Of a stretch of DNA of 64,000 nucleotides, positions 1 to 8,070 are shown piece after piece. This DNA comes from UM-FILTER-40-17 sp032251335 (GTDB taxonomy: Bacteria > Bacteroidota > Bacteroidia > Flavobacteriales > Flavobacteriaceae). The notes under the pieces were generated by a model. The model made no database searches. It worked only from the letters and a program-made list of their open reading frames with translations, and was not told the origin of the DNA. Both the position numbers and the translations under genes were made by a program. The stretch's first letter is position 1. Each line of letters starts with the position of its first letter. The stretch spans positions 88,458-152,457 of the forward strand of contig JAVVDW010000005.1 in NCBI GenBank assembly GCA_032251335.1, read 5' to 3'.

Positions 1-6
1 CTTTAA

Positions 7-41
7 AAAACCGTTTCTTTTCTTGGAAACGGTTTTTTTTT
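7..41. terminator. Intrinsic terminator hairpin
   Basis: An 11-bp perfect stem (7-17 pairing with 26-36, AAAACCGTTTC with its complement) is closed by an 8-nt loop and runs into a T tract to position 41. An A tract at 5-10 makes it possibly bidirectional. It would end a gene lying before the window, since uvrA begins just downstream on the plus strand. Confidence 0.8.
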
Positions 42-86
42 ATAACAATACCCTGACCGCATTCCGATTAGTCTGAATGAAATTGC

Positions 87-94
87 TAAATTTG
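87..94 (+). promoter_or_regulatory. uvrA promoter -7 box (TAAATTTG)
   Basis: TAAATTTG matches the Bacteroidota -7 consensus TAnnTTTG and is followed by C. No good TTTG -33 box is seen; TTAG at 68-71 is a weak candidate. The box lies downstream of an in-frame ATG at 77, which therefore cannot be on the transcript, so the uvrA start is placed at 116. Confidence 0.6.
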
Positions 95-115
95 CAAATT
101 CTCAAAAAAACTGCT

Positions 116-2965
116 ATGCCTGATGCACACGATTCCATAATGGTATTTGGAGCGCGCGAACACAACCTGAAAAATATAGATGTAGCGATACCCAGAGAAA
201 AACTGGTCGTCATTACCGGCCTATCGGGGAGCGGAAAATCTTCATTAGCTTTTGACACGCTGTATGCCGAAGGTCAACGAAGGTATATCGAAACATTTTC
301 TGCCTATGCGCGGCAGTTTTTAGGAAACCTGGAAAGACCCGATGTAGATTCGGTAGAAGGTCTATCACCCGTGATTGCCATCGAGCAAAAAACAACGAAC
401 AAAAACCCGCGATCTACCGTAGGTACCATCACGGAAATATATGATTTTCTAAGGCTTCTTTTTGCCCGTGCTGCCACTGCCTACAGCTATGAAACGGGCG
501 AAAAAATGATTAGCTATTCTGACGATCAAATACAAAATCTGATTATTGAAAGTTATTTTCAAAAGAAAATATTGCTCCTTTCGCCTGTGATTCGTTCCCG
601 AAAAGGACACTATCGCGAATTGTTTGAACAAATTGCCAAGCAAGGCTTTGTCAAGGTTCGGATAGACGGTGAAATAACAGACATCTATCGCGGTATGAAA
701 GTAGATAGATACAAAACACACGATATTGAAATTGTGATAGACAGGCTTGTGGTGGGAGATTCGGAAACCGATCTCAAACGTCTGCAGGAGTCTATTAAAA
801 CCGCCATGCACTACGGCGAAAACATCCTTCAACTCATGGATGGCGAAACAGGCGAATTGCGCTATTTTAGCCGAAACCTCATGTGTCCGAGCAGCGGAAT
901 CTCGTATCCGGAACCCGAACCTAACACCTTTTCCTTCAACTCGCCAAAAGGTGCTTGCCCCAATTGCAACGGCTTGGGCGAAACACACGAAGTCAATCTC
1001 TCTAAAATCATTCCGGATCCAAAAAAATCTATCAAAAACGGTGGATTTGCACCACTTGGCGATTATAAATCTACTTGGGTTTTTAAACAACTCGAACTCA
1101 TAGCCGAAAAGTACCAGTTCAAAATCACCACTGCCATTGAAGACATTCCTGAAGAAGCTATGAAAGTCATACTCTACGGCGCCAACGAACGGTTTTCTGT
1201 GACCTCCAAAACCTTAGGCATCACCAGAAACTATAAAATCGACTTTGAAGGCATTGTTCATTTTATAAAAAACCAATCTGAAAACAGCCAATCTGCTTCC
1301 ATCACAAGATGGGCTTCAGAATATATGGATACAGTAAACTGTCCGATGTGTGAGGGTTCCAGACTCAAAAAAGAAGCTCGTTATTTTAAAATAGGCGATT
1401 GCAATATTGCCGACCTCAGTTGCATGGACATTGACCAACTTCAAAGTTGGTTTGAACAAGCATCCACATATTTTTCTAAAAACCAATGGAAAATTGCAGA
1501 AGAAATCGTAAAAGAACTTAGAAATAGAATTTCTTTTCTGACAGACGTTGGCCTTGGCTACCTATCGCTCCATCGCAGTAGCAAAACCCTCTCCGGCGGT
1601 GAGGCACAACGTATCCGGCTGGCTACACAAATCGGTTCGCAACTTGTGGGTGTCCTCTATATTTTAGATGAACCCAGCATCGGGCTCCATCAAAGGGACA
1701 ACCAAAAACTCATAGAAGCGCTTACCAAACTAAGAGACAACGGAAATTCCGTGATTGTAGTGGAACACGACAAAGACATGATGATGCATGCCGATCATAT
1801 CATTGATATGGGACCGGGCGCCGGAAAACTTGGCGGAAACATTATCAGTCAAGGTAGCCCGGATGAAGTGATTTTACACAACACAACAACAGCCCAATAT
1901 TTAAATGGAAGCATCCATATTGAAATTCCGCAAAAAAGAAGAAGCGGAAACGGAAAAAAAATATTATTAAAAGGTGCCTCCGGAAACAACCTAAAAGATA
2001 TAACCATTGCATTTCCACTTGGCATGATGATAGGCGTAACCGGCGTTTCGGGCAGTGGAAAATCTACCCTTATCAACGAAACCCTGTATCCTATTTTAAA
2101 TGCGCATATCTACAATGCCGTCAAAAAACCCTTGGCTTATAAATCCATCAAGGGACTCGAACATATAGATAAAATCATAGACATCAACCAGCAACCCATT
2201 GGACGTACCCCGCGTTCAAACCCGGCTACTTATACAGGTGTGTTTTCCGAAATCCGAAATCTTTTTGCTAAAACACCCGAAGCGGCCATACGCGGTTACA
2301 AGCCGGGTAGGTTTAGTTTTAATGTGGCCGGCGGTCGATGCGAAACTTGCCAAGGAGCCGGTTTGCGAACCATCGAAATGAATTTTTTACCCGATGTGTA
2401 TGTACATTGTGAAACCTGTCAAGGCATGCGTTTTAACAGGGAAACACTCGAGGTGCGATACAAGGGAAAATCTATCTCCGATATTTTAAACATGACCATA
2501 GATGAAGCGGTGGTCTTTTTTGAAAACATCCCAAAGATTTACCAAAAACTAATCACCATTAAAAATGTGGGCTTAGGCTATATCACCCTCGGACAACAAA
2601 GTACGACCCTGTCCGGTGGTGAAGCCCAGCGCATCAAGCTGGCTACAGAGCTTTCAAAAAAAGATACGGGAAATACGTTTTACATCTTAGACGAGCCCAC
2701 CACAGGATTGCATTTTGAAGATATCCGTGTGCTTTTAGAAGTCCTGCATGCGTTAGTTGAAAAAGGAAATACCGTCTTAATTATAGAACACAACCTAGAC
2801 GTCATTAAAACTGTAGATTACATCATCGATATAGGACCGGAAGGCGGAACAAAAGGAGGCGAAGTGGTTGCCAAAGGCAGTCCGGAAAGTGTTATCAAAA
2901 ATAAAAAAAGCCACACAGCCCGGTTTCTTGCAAAAGAATTGGCATTTAAAGAATTAACTACTTAA
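116..2965 (+). CDS. uvrA: Excinuclease ABC subunit A
   Basis: UvrA is the damage-recognition ATPase of nucleotide excision repair; it dimerises and loads UvrB on distorted DNA in the cytoplasm. The protein is 949 residues from ATG 116, close to the usual 940. Two ABC ATPase halves are visible: Walker A GLSGSGKSS near residue 35 and GVSGSGKST near residue 645, two LSGGEAQRI signatures, and two ILDEPS/ILDEPT Walker B motifs. CxxC zinc-module pairs occur, for example CPNCNGLGE and CETCQGAGL. An upstream in-frame ATG at 77 is rejected because a -7 promoter box lies at 87-94. The gene appears to be transcribed alone. Confidence 0.98.
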   Translation: MPDAHDSIMVFGAREHNLKNIDVAIPREKLVVITGLSGSGKSSLAFDTLYAEGQRRYIETFSAYARQFLGNLERPDVDSVEGLSPVIAIEQKTTNKNPRSTVGTITEIYDFLRLLFARAATAYSYETGEKMISYSDDQIQNLIIESYFQKKILLLSPVIRSRKGHYRELFEQIAKQGFVKVRIDGEITDIYRGMKVDRYKTHDIEIVIDRLVVGDSETDLKRLQESIKTAMHYGENILQLMDGETGELRYFSRNLMCPSSGISYPEPEPNTFSFNSPKGACPNCNGLGETHEVNLSKIIPDPKKSIKNGGFAPLGDYKSTWVFKQLELIAEKYQFKITTAIEDIPEEAMKVILYGANERFSVTSKTLGITRNYKIDFEGIVHFIKNQSENSQSASITRWASEYMDTVNCPMCEGSRLKKEARYFKIGDCNIADLSCMDIDQLQSWFEQASTYFSKNQWKIAEEIVKELRNRISFLTDVGLGYLSLHRSSKTLSGGEAQRIRLATQIGSQLVGVLYILDEPSIGLHQRDNQKLIEALTKLRDNGNSVIVVEHDKDMMMHADHIIDMGPGAGKLGGNIISQGSPDEVILHNTTTAQYLNGSIHIEIPQKRRSGNGKKILLKGASGNNLKDITIAFPLGMMIGVTGVSGSGKSTLINETLYPILNAHIYNAVKKPLAYKSIKGLEHIDKIIDINQQPIGRTPRSNPATYTGVFSEIRNLFAKTPEAAIRGYKPGRFSFNVAGGRCETCQGAGLRTIEMNFLPDVYVHCETCQGMRFNRETLEVRYKGKSISDILNMTIDEAVVFFENIPKIYQKLITIKNVGLGYITLGQQSTTLSGGEAQRIKLATELSKKDTGNTFYILDEPTTGLHFEDIRVLLEVLHALVEKGNTVLIIEHNLDVIKTVDYIIDIGPEGGTKGGEVVAKGSPESVIKNKKSHTARFLAKELAFKELTT

Positions 2966-3013
2966 AATAATACCGACATTCGTTTGTAAATTATAAAAAA
3001 AACATCATATAAT

Positions 3014-3700
3014 ATGCGAAAAGATCATACACGCACCTGGAATGAAATCAAAACGAATGACTCTTGGGCACTTTTCAAAATCATGGGTGAGTTTGTAAAC
3101 GGATTCGAAAAAATGAGCCAAATTGGCCCCTGTATCACCATTTTTGGTTCTGCGCGAACCCAACCGGGAGCACCTTACTACGAACTGACCGTTCGTGTGG
3201 CTCGTAAAATAGTAGAATCGGGCTATGGCATCATTACAGGAGGTGGCCCGGGCATCATGGAAGCCGGAAACAAAGGTGCACATTTGGGCGGTGGCACATC
3301 GGTTGGTCTCAATATTGATTTGCCATTCGAACAGCACGACAATCCTTATATCGACCACGATAAAAACCTGGATTTTGATTACTTTTTTGTACGAAAAGTC
3401 ATGTTTGTCAAGTACTCTCAAGGATTTGTGGTGATGCCGGGCGGATTTGGCACTTTGGATGAATTGTTTGAAGCCGTCACACTGATTCAGACCCGGAAAA
3501 TTGAAAAATTTCCCATCATTTTGGTCGGAAAGGAATTTTGGGAAGGGCTGATTGATTGGATTAAAAAAACCTTAGAAGATACTTTTAAAACCATCAGTCC
3601 GGGCGATTTGGATTTAATCCACATCGTTGATCACGAAGACGAGGTTATCGAAATTATAGACAAATTCTATAACCAGTTTAACCTAAGTCCCAATTTTTAA
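3014..3700 (+). CDS. LOG family protein (Rossmann-fold nucleotide-binding, TIGR00730)
   Basis: This 228-residue protein carries the LOG/lysine-decarboxylase-like signatures GGGPGIMEAGNKGA (about residues 76-89) and PGGFGTLDELFE (about 141-152). These form the nucleotide-binding and catalytic PGGxGTxxE motif. Characterised relatives are cytokinin-activating nucleoside 5'-monophosphate phosphoribohydrolases; the frequent label 'lysine decarboxylase' is not supported. The true substrate here, probably a nucleoside monophosphate, cannot be read from sequence. It lies 48 nt after uvrA on the same strand and is convergent with the gluconate permease, whose stop is only 3 nt away. Confidence 0.9.
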   Translation: MRKDHTRTWNEIKTNDSWALFKIMGEFVNGFEKMSQIGPCITIFGSARTQPGAPYYELTVRVARKIVESGYGIITGGGPGIMEAGNKGAHLGGGTSVGLNIDLPFEQHDNPYIDHDKNLDFDYFFVRKVMFVKYSQGFVVMPGGFGTLDELFEAVTLIQTRKIEKFPIILVGKEFWEGLIDWIKKTLEDTFKTISPGDLDLIHIVDHEDEVIEIIDKFYNQFNLSPNF

Positions 3701-3703
3701 GCA

Positions 3704-5032
3704 TCAGAAAAACGGATACAACAGGCTCACCACTGCAAAACCCACCAATCCGAGCCATACCGTCATCATAGTCCACGAACGAAAAGTCTGCTTTTCGTTG
3801 AGACCCAAATATTGACTGACCAACCAAAACCCGCTATCGTTTACGTGCGAAAGCATAGAAGCACCGGAAGCCACCGCAATGACGATGCAAGCCAATTGTC
3901 CAGCCGAAAGTGTTAAGTTTTCTAACAAAGCGGCTACCAAACCGGCCGCTGTGATCATCGCTACCGTAGCCGAACCCTGAATTACCCGCACCAACAAAGC
4001 GGCCAAAAAAGCAAAAACAAGTATTGGAAACCCCAGTTCTTGAAGCGATGTAGCCAACACTTTTCCGGCGCCGGTATCTGTCAAAACTTGCTTAAAAACC
4101 CCACCGGCGCCCGTGAGCAAGATAATGGTTCCGGCCGGTGCCAACGATTTGGTCGTGATCTCGTGCAATTGTTTTTTGGTAAAACCTTTTCGAATACCCA
4201 AAAAATACCAAGCCAATACATTGGCCAGTATCAGAGCCGAAAACGGATGTCCGAGCAAAGCCACCATATTTTTGAGGGTTGGATTTACTATCGGAATCCA
4301 ATCGTTTTGTACCACAGTGTTTAAGACAATCAAAACAATCGGCAGAGAAACCATCAAAAATACAGACCCTACAGGCGGTATAGATCCTAATGTAGCAGCA
4401 CTTGTTTCAACCTCCGGTGCCATCACGTGTATTTTCTTTGAAATATGCCTCCCAAACCACAAGCCACTGACCAAAGCCGTTGGAATGGCTGTGATGATGC
4501 CAATCAAAATTACCCAACCGATGTCTGCTCCTATCATGTCTGCAACCACGACAGGCCCGGGTGTGGGTGGTATAAAAGCATGGGCAATGGCCAAACCGGA
4601 CAACAACGGAATGGCATAAAGCAAGAGGGATTTTTTGGTTTTTCGCTGAAGCGCATACACCAAAGGCACCAAGATGATAAAAGCCACATCAAAAAAAACG
4701 GGAATGGCTATAATGAGCCCGGAAAGCATTAGCGCCAAAGGCGATTTTTTCTCGCCCAACTTTTTCAAAAGAAAATCGGAAATCGCTCTTGTACCTCCTG
4801 AATGTTCCAAAATGGCGCCAAACATGGCACCCAACCCAACAACAGTAGCCACAAAACCCAAAGTGCTGGCCATGCCTTGTTGTACCGTTTGAATCAGTGC
4901 TTTGGCATCCAAACCGGCTAAAACGCCCACAAACATGGCACTCATCAACAAAGCCAAAAAAGCCTGAATACGAAGTTTTAATATCAGAAACAACAATAGG
5001 GCAATGCCTAATAAAAATGCGAAAAGCAACAT
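3704..5032 (-). CDS. Gluconate:H+ symporter, GntP family
   Basis: This 442-residue, very hydrophobic protein with a dozen or more predicted membrane segments matches the GntP family, which imports gluconate or related sugar acids with protons across the inner membrane. Family-typical stretches include the N-terminal LALLMSAMFVGVLAG, GLGAMFGAILEHSGG, the PTPGPVVVADMIGADIG region and the C-terminal SHVNDSGFWL. It starts 3 nt after the stop of the fused gluconokinase/6-phosphogluconate dehydrogenase, so the two are almost certainly cotranscribed. That context makes gluconate the most likely substrate, although GntP paralogues can carry idonate, fructuronate or glycerate. Confidence 0.92.
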   Translation of the reverse strand: MLLFAFLLGIALLLFLILKLRIQAFLALLMSAMFVGVLAGLDAKALIQTVQQGMASTLGFVATVVGLGAMFGAILEHSGGTRAISDFLLKKLGEKKSPLALMLSGLIIAIPVFFDVAFIILVPLVYALQRKTKKSLLLYAIPLLSGLAIAHAFIPPTPGPVVVADMIGADIGWVILIGIITAIPTALVSGLWFGRHISKKIHVMAPEVETSAATLGSIPPVGSVFLMVSLPIVLIVLNTVVQNDWIPIVNPTLKNMVALLGHPFSALILANVLAWYFLGIRKGFTKKQLHEITTKSLAPAGTIILLTGAGGVFKQVLTDTGAGKVLATSLQELGFPILVFAFLAALLVRVIQGSATVAMITAAGLVAALLENLTLSAGQLACIVIAVASGASMLSHVNDSGFWLVSQYLGLNEKQTFRSWTMMTVWLGLVGFAVVSLLYPFF

Positions 5033-5035
5033 GGT

Positions 5036-6946
5036 TTAGGTTTTGGTTTGAGGTGTCCATAGTGTGTGGTGGCTTTCTGCGCCATGGTCAGATTTTCGCC
5101 TATATCCGTGTGCGCCAAAAAAATCGCGCTGCGCCTGTATAAGGTTTGCAGGAGATTCCGCTTGCGTAAAGGCGTTGATAAAATCCAAGGCCGCGGAAAA
5201 GCAAGGAATCGGCCAACCGCCAGCCATATTCTGCAAAACAAAGTTTTTTAAATGTTCTTTATTTGTTTTGAGATATGCCACTACAAACGGATGAAGTAAA
5301 ATGGGCGTTCCATCTGCCATCTCTGCCAATTGTTCCATCATACGAGATCGGATGATGCAGCCATTCGTCCAAATTCGGGCGAGTTCTCTAAAATCCAATT
5401 CCCAATGGTATGCTGTTGCGGCTTTATGCATCAAGCTAAAACCCTGATGATGTACAATCCATCGAGCCGATTGGTAGGCTCGAAAAATTGAGTCATAATC
5501 AATCGAAAAACCATTTTGTGTTGTAAAATCGTAGTTTTTGGCTGCCTGTACACGTATATCTTTATTAGCCGACACATAGCGCGCGTTGAGCGCAGCTGTC
5601 AATACCGTGGCGGGTTCGCCCAATTGGCTGGCCGCTACAGTTGTCCAATTGCCCGTACCTTTGTTTGCCGCCTGGTCCAAAATATCATCCAAGGTAAGCA
5701 CGTCACCAGTTCGGTGTTTGAGTATTCGGGTCGTAATTTCCAACAGATAACTTTCAGCTTCTGTCTGTAAAGCTTGCTCAAAAACTTGTGCGATTGCCTC
5801 GGGCGACATCTTAGAAGCAAAACGCATCCATTGGTAAAGTTCGGCTAAGAGTTGCATTTCGGCATACTCCATGCCGTTGTGCACCATTTTCACAAAATGT
5901 CCGCTCCCACCCTTTCCTATATAAGCCGTGCAAGGTAAGTCTTGTCTATCTCTCGCTGCAATGGCACGGAGATAGGGTTTTACAATTTGATATCCGACCG
6001 CATCGCCACCCGGCATGATAGCGGGGCCTTGCAGCGCGCCTTCTTCACCGCCTGAGACGCCCACTCCCAAAAACCGAATACCAGCTTTTGCCGTTTTATC
6101 CATTCTCAATAGTGTATCCGCATAGTGCGAATTGCCACCGTCCATCACCACATCACCGGCATCTAAAAAGGGAATCAAATCATCCAATACCGCATCTACT
6201 GCATTGCCGGCATTGATCATCATAAATATCTTTCGCGGTCTTTGCATTGACAAAACAAAAGCCTCCAAATTGTCAAAAGCTTGCGCATCTGCCAATTCGT
6301 TAAAGGCTTGCGTCGCTTTTTCTGCCACGTTCTCTTCTTTGCCGGGCACATGTCTGTTAAACAAAGACAAACGAACACCCTTTCCGGCTAAATTCCTGGC
6401 AAGGCTACTGCCCATCACCCCGAGACCAATCAGACCAAAAGAGGTTTGCTTGTAGTAGTTTACAATAGCATTTACCATGGCTTCCAGCGATTGTTGCACA
6501 TCCAAATGCAGGCCGTATTCAGGTTTTTCGAGGTTATCAAACTGCGATTGCAACAAACTTTGGGGCATAAAATGTCCGCTGCGTGCTTGCATCCTGTCAC
6601 GCAACAAATCGAAATCGCCATGTAGCATGACCCAATCCGTTCTGTGACCTAGCCCATGTGATAAAATTTCTCTGTAACTTTCCTTGAGTGCCGAACATGC
6701 CAAAATGCAACCTTCCTTTTGCAAGGCTGCTTTGGCCAAAGCGTTGAGCGACTCCAACCAACCCTGTCTGTCTTGATCATCCAGCGGTTGACCCGAAGCC
6801 ATTTTGTCTTTGTTGGCCTGCGGGTGATAGTCGTCACCGTCATAAAAAGGGATGTCGAGCGCTTTGGATAACAGCTGTCCGACCGTTGACTTCCCGGAGG
6901 CAGATACGCCCATCAACACAACAATTTTCGTTGGATTTTTTTGCAT
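5036..6946 (-). CDS. Fused gluconokinase / 6-phosphogluconate dehydrogenase (decarboxylating)
   Basis: One 636-residue chain carries two enzymes. Residues 1-166 are a GntK-type gluconokinase with P-loop GVSASGKST (13-21), the FYDGDDYHP motif and CSALKESYRE. Residues 168-636 are a full-length 6-phosphogluconate dehydrogenase: GLIGLGVMG nucleotide-binding loop (171-179), VSGGEEGALQGPAIMPGG, catalytic GHFVKMVHNGMEY, and the C-terminal QAQRDFFGAHGYRR. There is essentially no linker. The chain would convert gluconate plus ATP to 6-phosphogluconate and then to ribulose 5-phosphate plus CO2 with reduction of NAD(P)+. The GntP permease follows after 3 nt. No frameshift is needed, so this is a genuine single ORF. 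The standalone symbols would be gntK and gnd. Confidence 0.95.
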   Translation of the reverse strand: MQKNPTKIVVLMGVSASGKSTVGQLLSKALDIPFYDGDDYHPQANKDKMASGQPLDDQDRQGWLESLNALAKAALQKEGCILACSALKESYREILSHGLGHRTDWVMLHGDFDLLRDRMQARSGHFMPQSLLQSQFDNLEKPEYGLHLDVQQSLEAMVNAIVNYYKQTSFGLIGLGVMGSSLARNLAGKGVRLSLFNRHVPGKEENVAEKATQAFNELADAQAFDNLEAFVLSMQRPRKIFMMINAGNAVDAVLDDLIPFLDAGDVVMDGGNSHYADTLLRMDKTAKAGIRFLGVGVSGGEEGALQGPAIMPGGDAVGYQIVKPYLRAIAARDRQDLPCTAYIGKGGSGHFVKMVHNGMEYAEMQLLAELYQWMRFASKMSPEAIAQVFEQALQTEAESYLLEITTRILKHRTGDVLTLDDILDQAANKGTGNWTTVAASQLGEPATVLTAALNARYVSANKDIRVQAAKNYDFTTQNGFSIDYDSIFRAYQSARWIVHHQGFSLMHKAATAYHWELDFRELARIWTNGCIIRSRMMEQLAEMADGTPILLHPFVVAYLKTNKEHLKNFVLQNMAGGWPIPCFSAALDFINAFTQAESPANLIQAQRDFFGAHGYRRKSDHGAESHHTLWTPQTKT

Positions 6947-7013
6947 ACGTAAAAATAGAAAAATGTTTTTGTTTACCTATTTTTTGACAAAATCTGTCAC
7001 ACATTTGTATTTA

Positions 7014-7107
7014 TTTGGGCGTTTCCCCGCTTTTGGCGGGGTCGGGCTTTCCGTTCCAATCTTTTTTTGACAAAAAAGGATTTGCACTGCAATCCCTAAC
7101 GCAAATA
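7014..7107. repeat. REP-like interspersed element with GC hairpin
   Basis: This short GC-richer block in an AT-rich spacer starts with GGGCGTTTCCCCGC and contains a 6-bp perfect stem CCCCGC/GCGGGG (7025-7030 and 7036-7041) with a TTTTG loop. It continues into GGGTCGGGCTTTCCGTTCC and a T-rich/A-rich run. From memory it resembles intergenic elements common in flavobacterial genomes. No second copy was found in this window, so its repeat status is inference. Confidence 0.5.
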
Positions 7108-7334
7108 CCTAACTTCTTTGAAACAGCTTCTTTTTAAAATTTAACATTATTTAAAGCATTGACAAACAATAATATATAATTTTTAACATGATTAATTTTT
7201 GTTTATTCAACTATTTATTTCGTTTAAACTAATATTATAGTTATATTTGACTTTATAATTAAAAAAAGCCAATCCACCGATGCCGTTTTAGTTTGGGAGA
7301 AGGTATTTGCTTATTTTTTGAGGTATTAAGTATA
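7108..7334. other. AT-rich spacer, no recognised feature
   Basis: The stretch between the GC hairpin element and the 16-bp palindrome is strongly AT-rich and has no credible ORF, RNA gene or consensus TAnnTTTG promoter that I could find. Confidence 0.6.
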
Positions 7335-7367
7335 AAACCTCACAGGTTTTAAAAACCTGTGAGGTTT
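7335..7367. repeat. 16-bp perfect palindrome (REP-like)
   Basis: AAACCTCACAGGTTTT at 7335-7350 is followed after one base by its exact reverse complement at 7352-7367. The hairpin is perfect and strand-symmetric and lies far from either flanking gene end (about 390 nt from the gluconate fusion gene, 335 nt from blaI), so it is more like a dispersed palindromic repeat than a terminator. From memory the motif recurs in Bacteroidota intergenic regions; no second copy occurs here. Confidence 0.65.
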
Positions 7368-7470
7368 AAAGAAAAAATATAGCTTTTAGGTTTACTTGAT
7401 AAAGCGAACCCTTTTGCAAAATAAAATATTGAAAAACAAGAATATAATTATCGTAGAGATTTCCTTACTT

Positions 7471-7490
7471 GAGCTAAGCGCAGTCGAAGC
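7471..7490. repeat. GAGC-GCAGTCGAAGC dispersed repeat segment
   Basis: GAGCTAAGCGCAGTCGAAGC belongs to the same family as GAGCGCAGTCGAGG at four sites in 63.1-63.7 kb, and as GAGCGGAGTCGAAGC on the minus strand at 59283-59297. Here and at 59.28 kb it sits directly upstream of a start-region element, and the following 30 nt are also alike (GATCA, TTAAAA, CAATAAATATAAACA). The composite is therefore homologous at both loci. Confidence 0.65.
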
Positions 7491-7521
7491 GTGATCAATT
7501 AAAATCAATAAATATAAACAG

Positions 7522-7611
7522 ATGAAACGCCCATGTAAAATTATTGACACACAGGAGTATGATTATCCTAGGGCGTTCCGTGTGACAGATAAAAACAAAT
7601 AAAATAAACAC
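7522..7611 (+). repeat. Start-region element, copy 1 (hairpin plus short ORF)
   Basis: This is unit 1 of a 90-nt tandem array whose ATGs fall at 7522, 7612 and 7702, exactly 90 nt apart; the last is the blaI start. A 7-bp stem AACGCCC (7526-7532)/GGGCGTT (7571-7577) encloses a conserved core ATGTAAAA..CACACAGG..ATGATTATCC. It also contains a 26-codon ORF (7522-7602) starting MKRPCK, preceded by the same TATAAACA leader that precedes the real gene start. Confidence 0.8.
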
Positions 7612-7701
7612 ATGAAACACCCATGTAAAAAAAATTGCACACAGGGGCATGATTATTTAGGGTGTTCCATCTGACCGATGAAAAACAATAAAAATAAACA
7701 G
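7612..7701 (+). repeat. Start-region element, copy 2 (covarying hairpin)
   Basis: In unit 2 the stem is AACACCC (7616-7622)/GGGTGTT (7660-7666). Relative to copy 1 one G-C pair has become A-T on both sides, a compensatory change that argues for selection on a folded RNA or DNA hairpin. The short ORF here is 20 codons (7612-7674, starting MKHPCK). The unit ends immediately before blaI with the leader AAATAAACAG. Confidence 0.8.
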
Positions 7702-8070
7702 ATGAAAACCCTCACCAAAGCCGAAGAAGAAATCATGCACTATTTGTGGGAATTGGGAAAAACCAATGTTGCCGGTATCTTAGAAAAGATGCCCGAACCC
7801 AAGCCTGCTTACAATACCGTTTCTACCATCATCAGAATATTAGAAACCAAAAATTTTGTATCTCATGAAGCTGCGGGCAAAGGTTACCTATACTTCCCTT
7901 TAGTTCAGAAAGCCGAGTATTCTCAATTTACACTTACCAACATGGCCAACGATTATTTTGGCGGCTCTTTCAAGAGCATGGTTTCCTTCTTTGTCAACAA
8001 AAAGGAACTCAGTCTGCACGACTTGGAAAATATTCTGAAAGAAATTGAAAATAAAAAAGATAAGTTATGA
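7702..8070 (+). CDS. BlaI/MecI/CopY family transcriptional repressor
   Basis: This 122-residue winged-helix protein belongs to the BlaI/MecI family, DNA-binding repressors that are usually inactivated by proteolysis from an M56-family membrane protease. Visible features are the N-terminal LTKAEEEIMHYLWELGKTNVA helix and the recognition-helix region PAYNTVSTIIRILETKNFV (about residues 37-55). An in-frame ATG at 7678 would add eight residues. I prefer 7702 because it has the AAATAAACAG leader and exactly continues the 90-nt spacing of the upstream elements. It overlaps the M56 gene by 4 nt (ATGA), the usual repressor-protease pair. Confidence 0.92.
   Translation: MKTLTKAEEEIMHYLWELGKTNVAGILEKMPEPKPAYNTVSTIIRILETKNFVSHEAAGKGYLYFPLVQKAEYSQFTLTNMANDYFGGSFKSMVSFFVNKKELSLHDLENILKEIENKKDKL

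Noticed and set aside
449..1090. 213-codon minus-strand ORF inside uvrA
   Set aside because: Lies wholly within the strongly supported uvrA frame, has no family motifs and no promoter; a shadow ORF.
3014..3700. Lysine decarboxylase
   Set aside because: The PGGxGTxxE motif is that of LOG-family phosphoribohydrolases; no PLP-dependent decarboxylase fold is present.
7535..7565. Sigma70-like TTGACA promoter inside start-region element 1
   Set aside because: TTGACA is present, but Bacteroidota use TTTG/TAnnTTTG and copies 2 and 3 read TTGCAC at this position.
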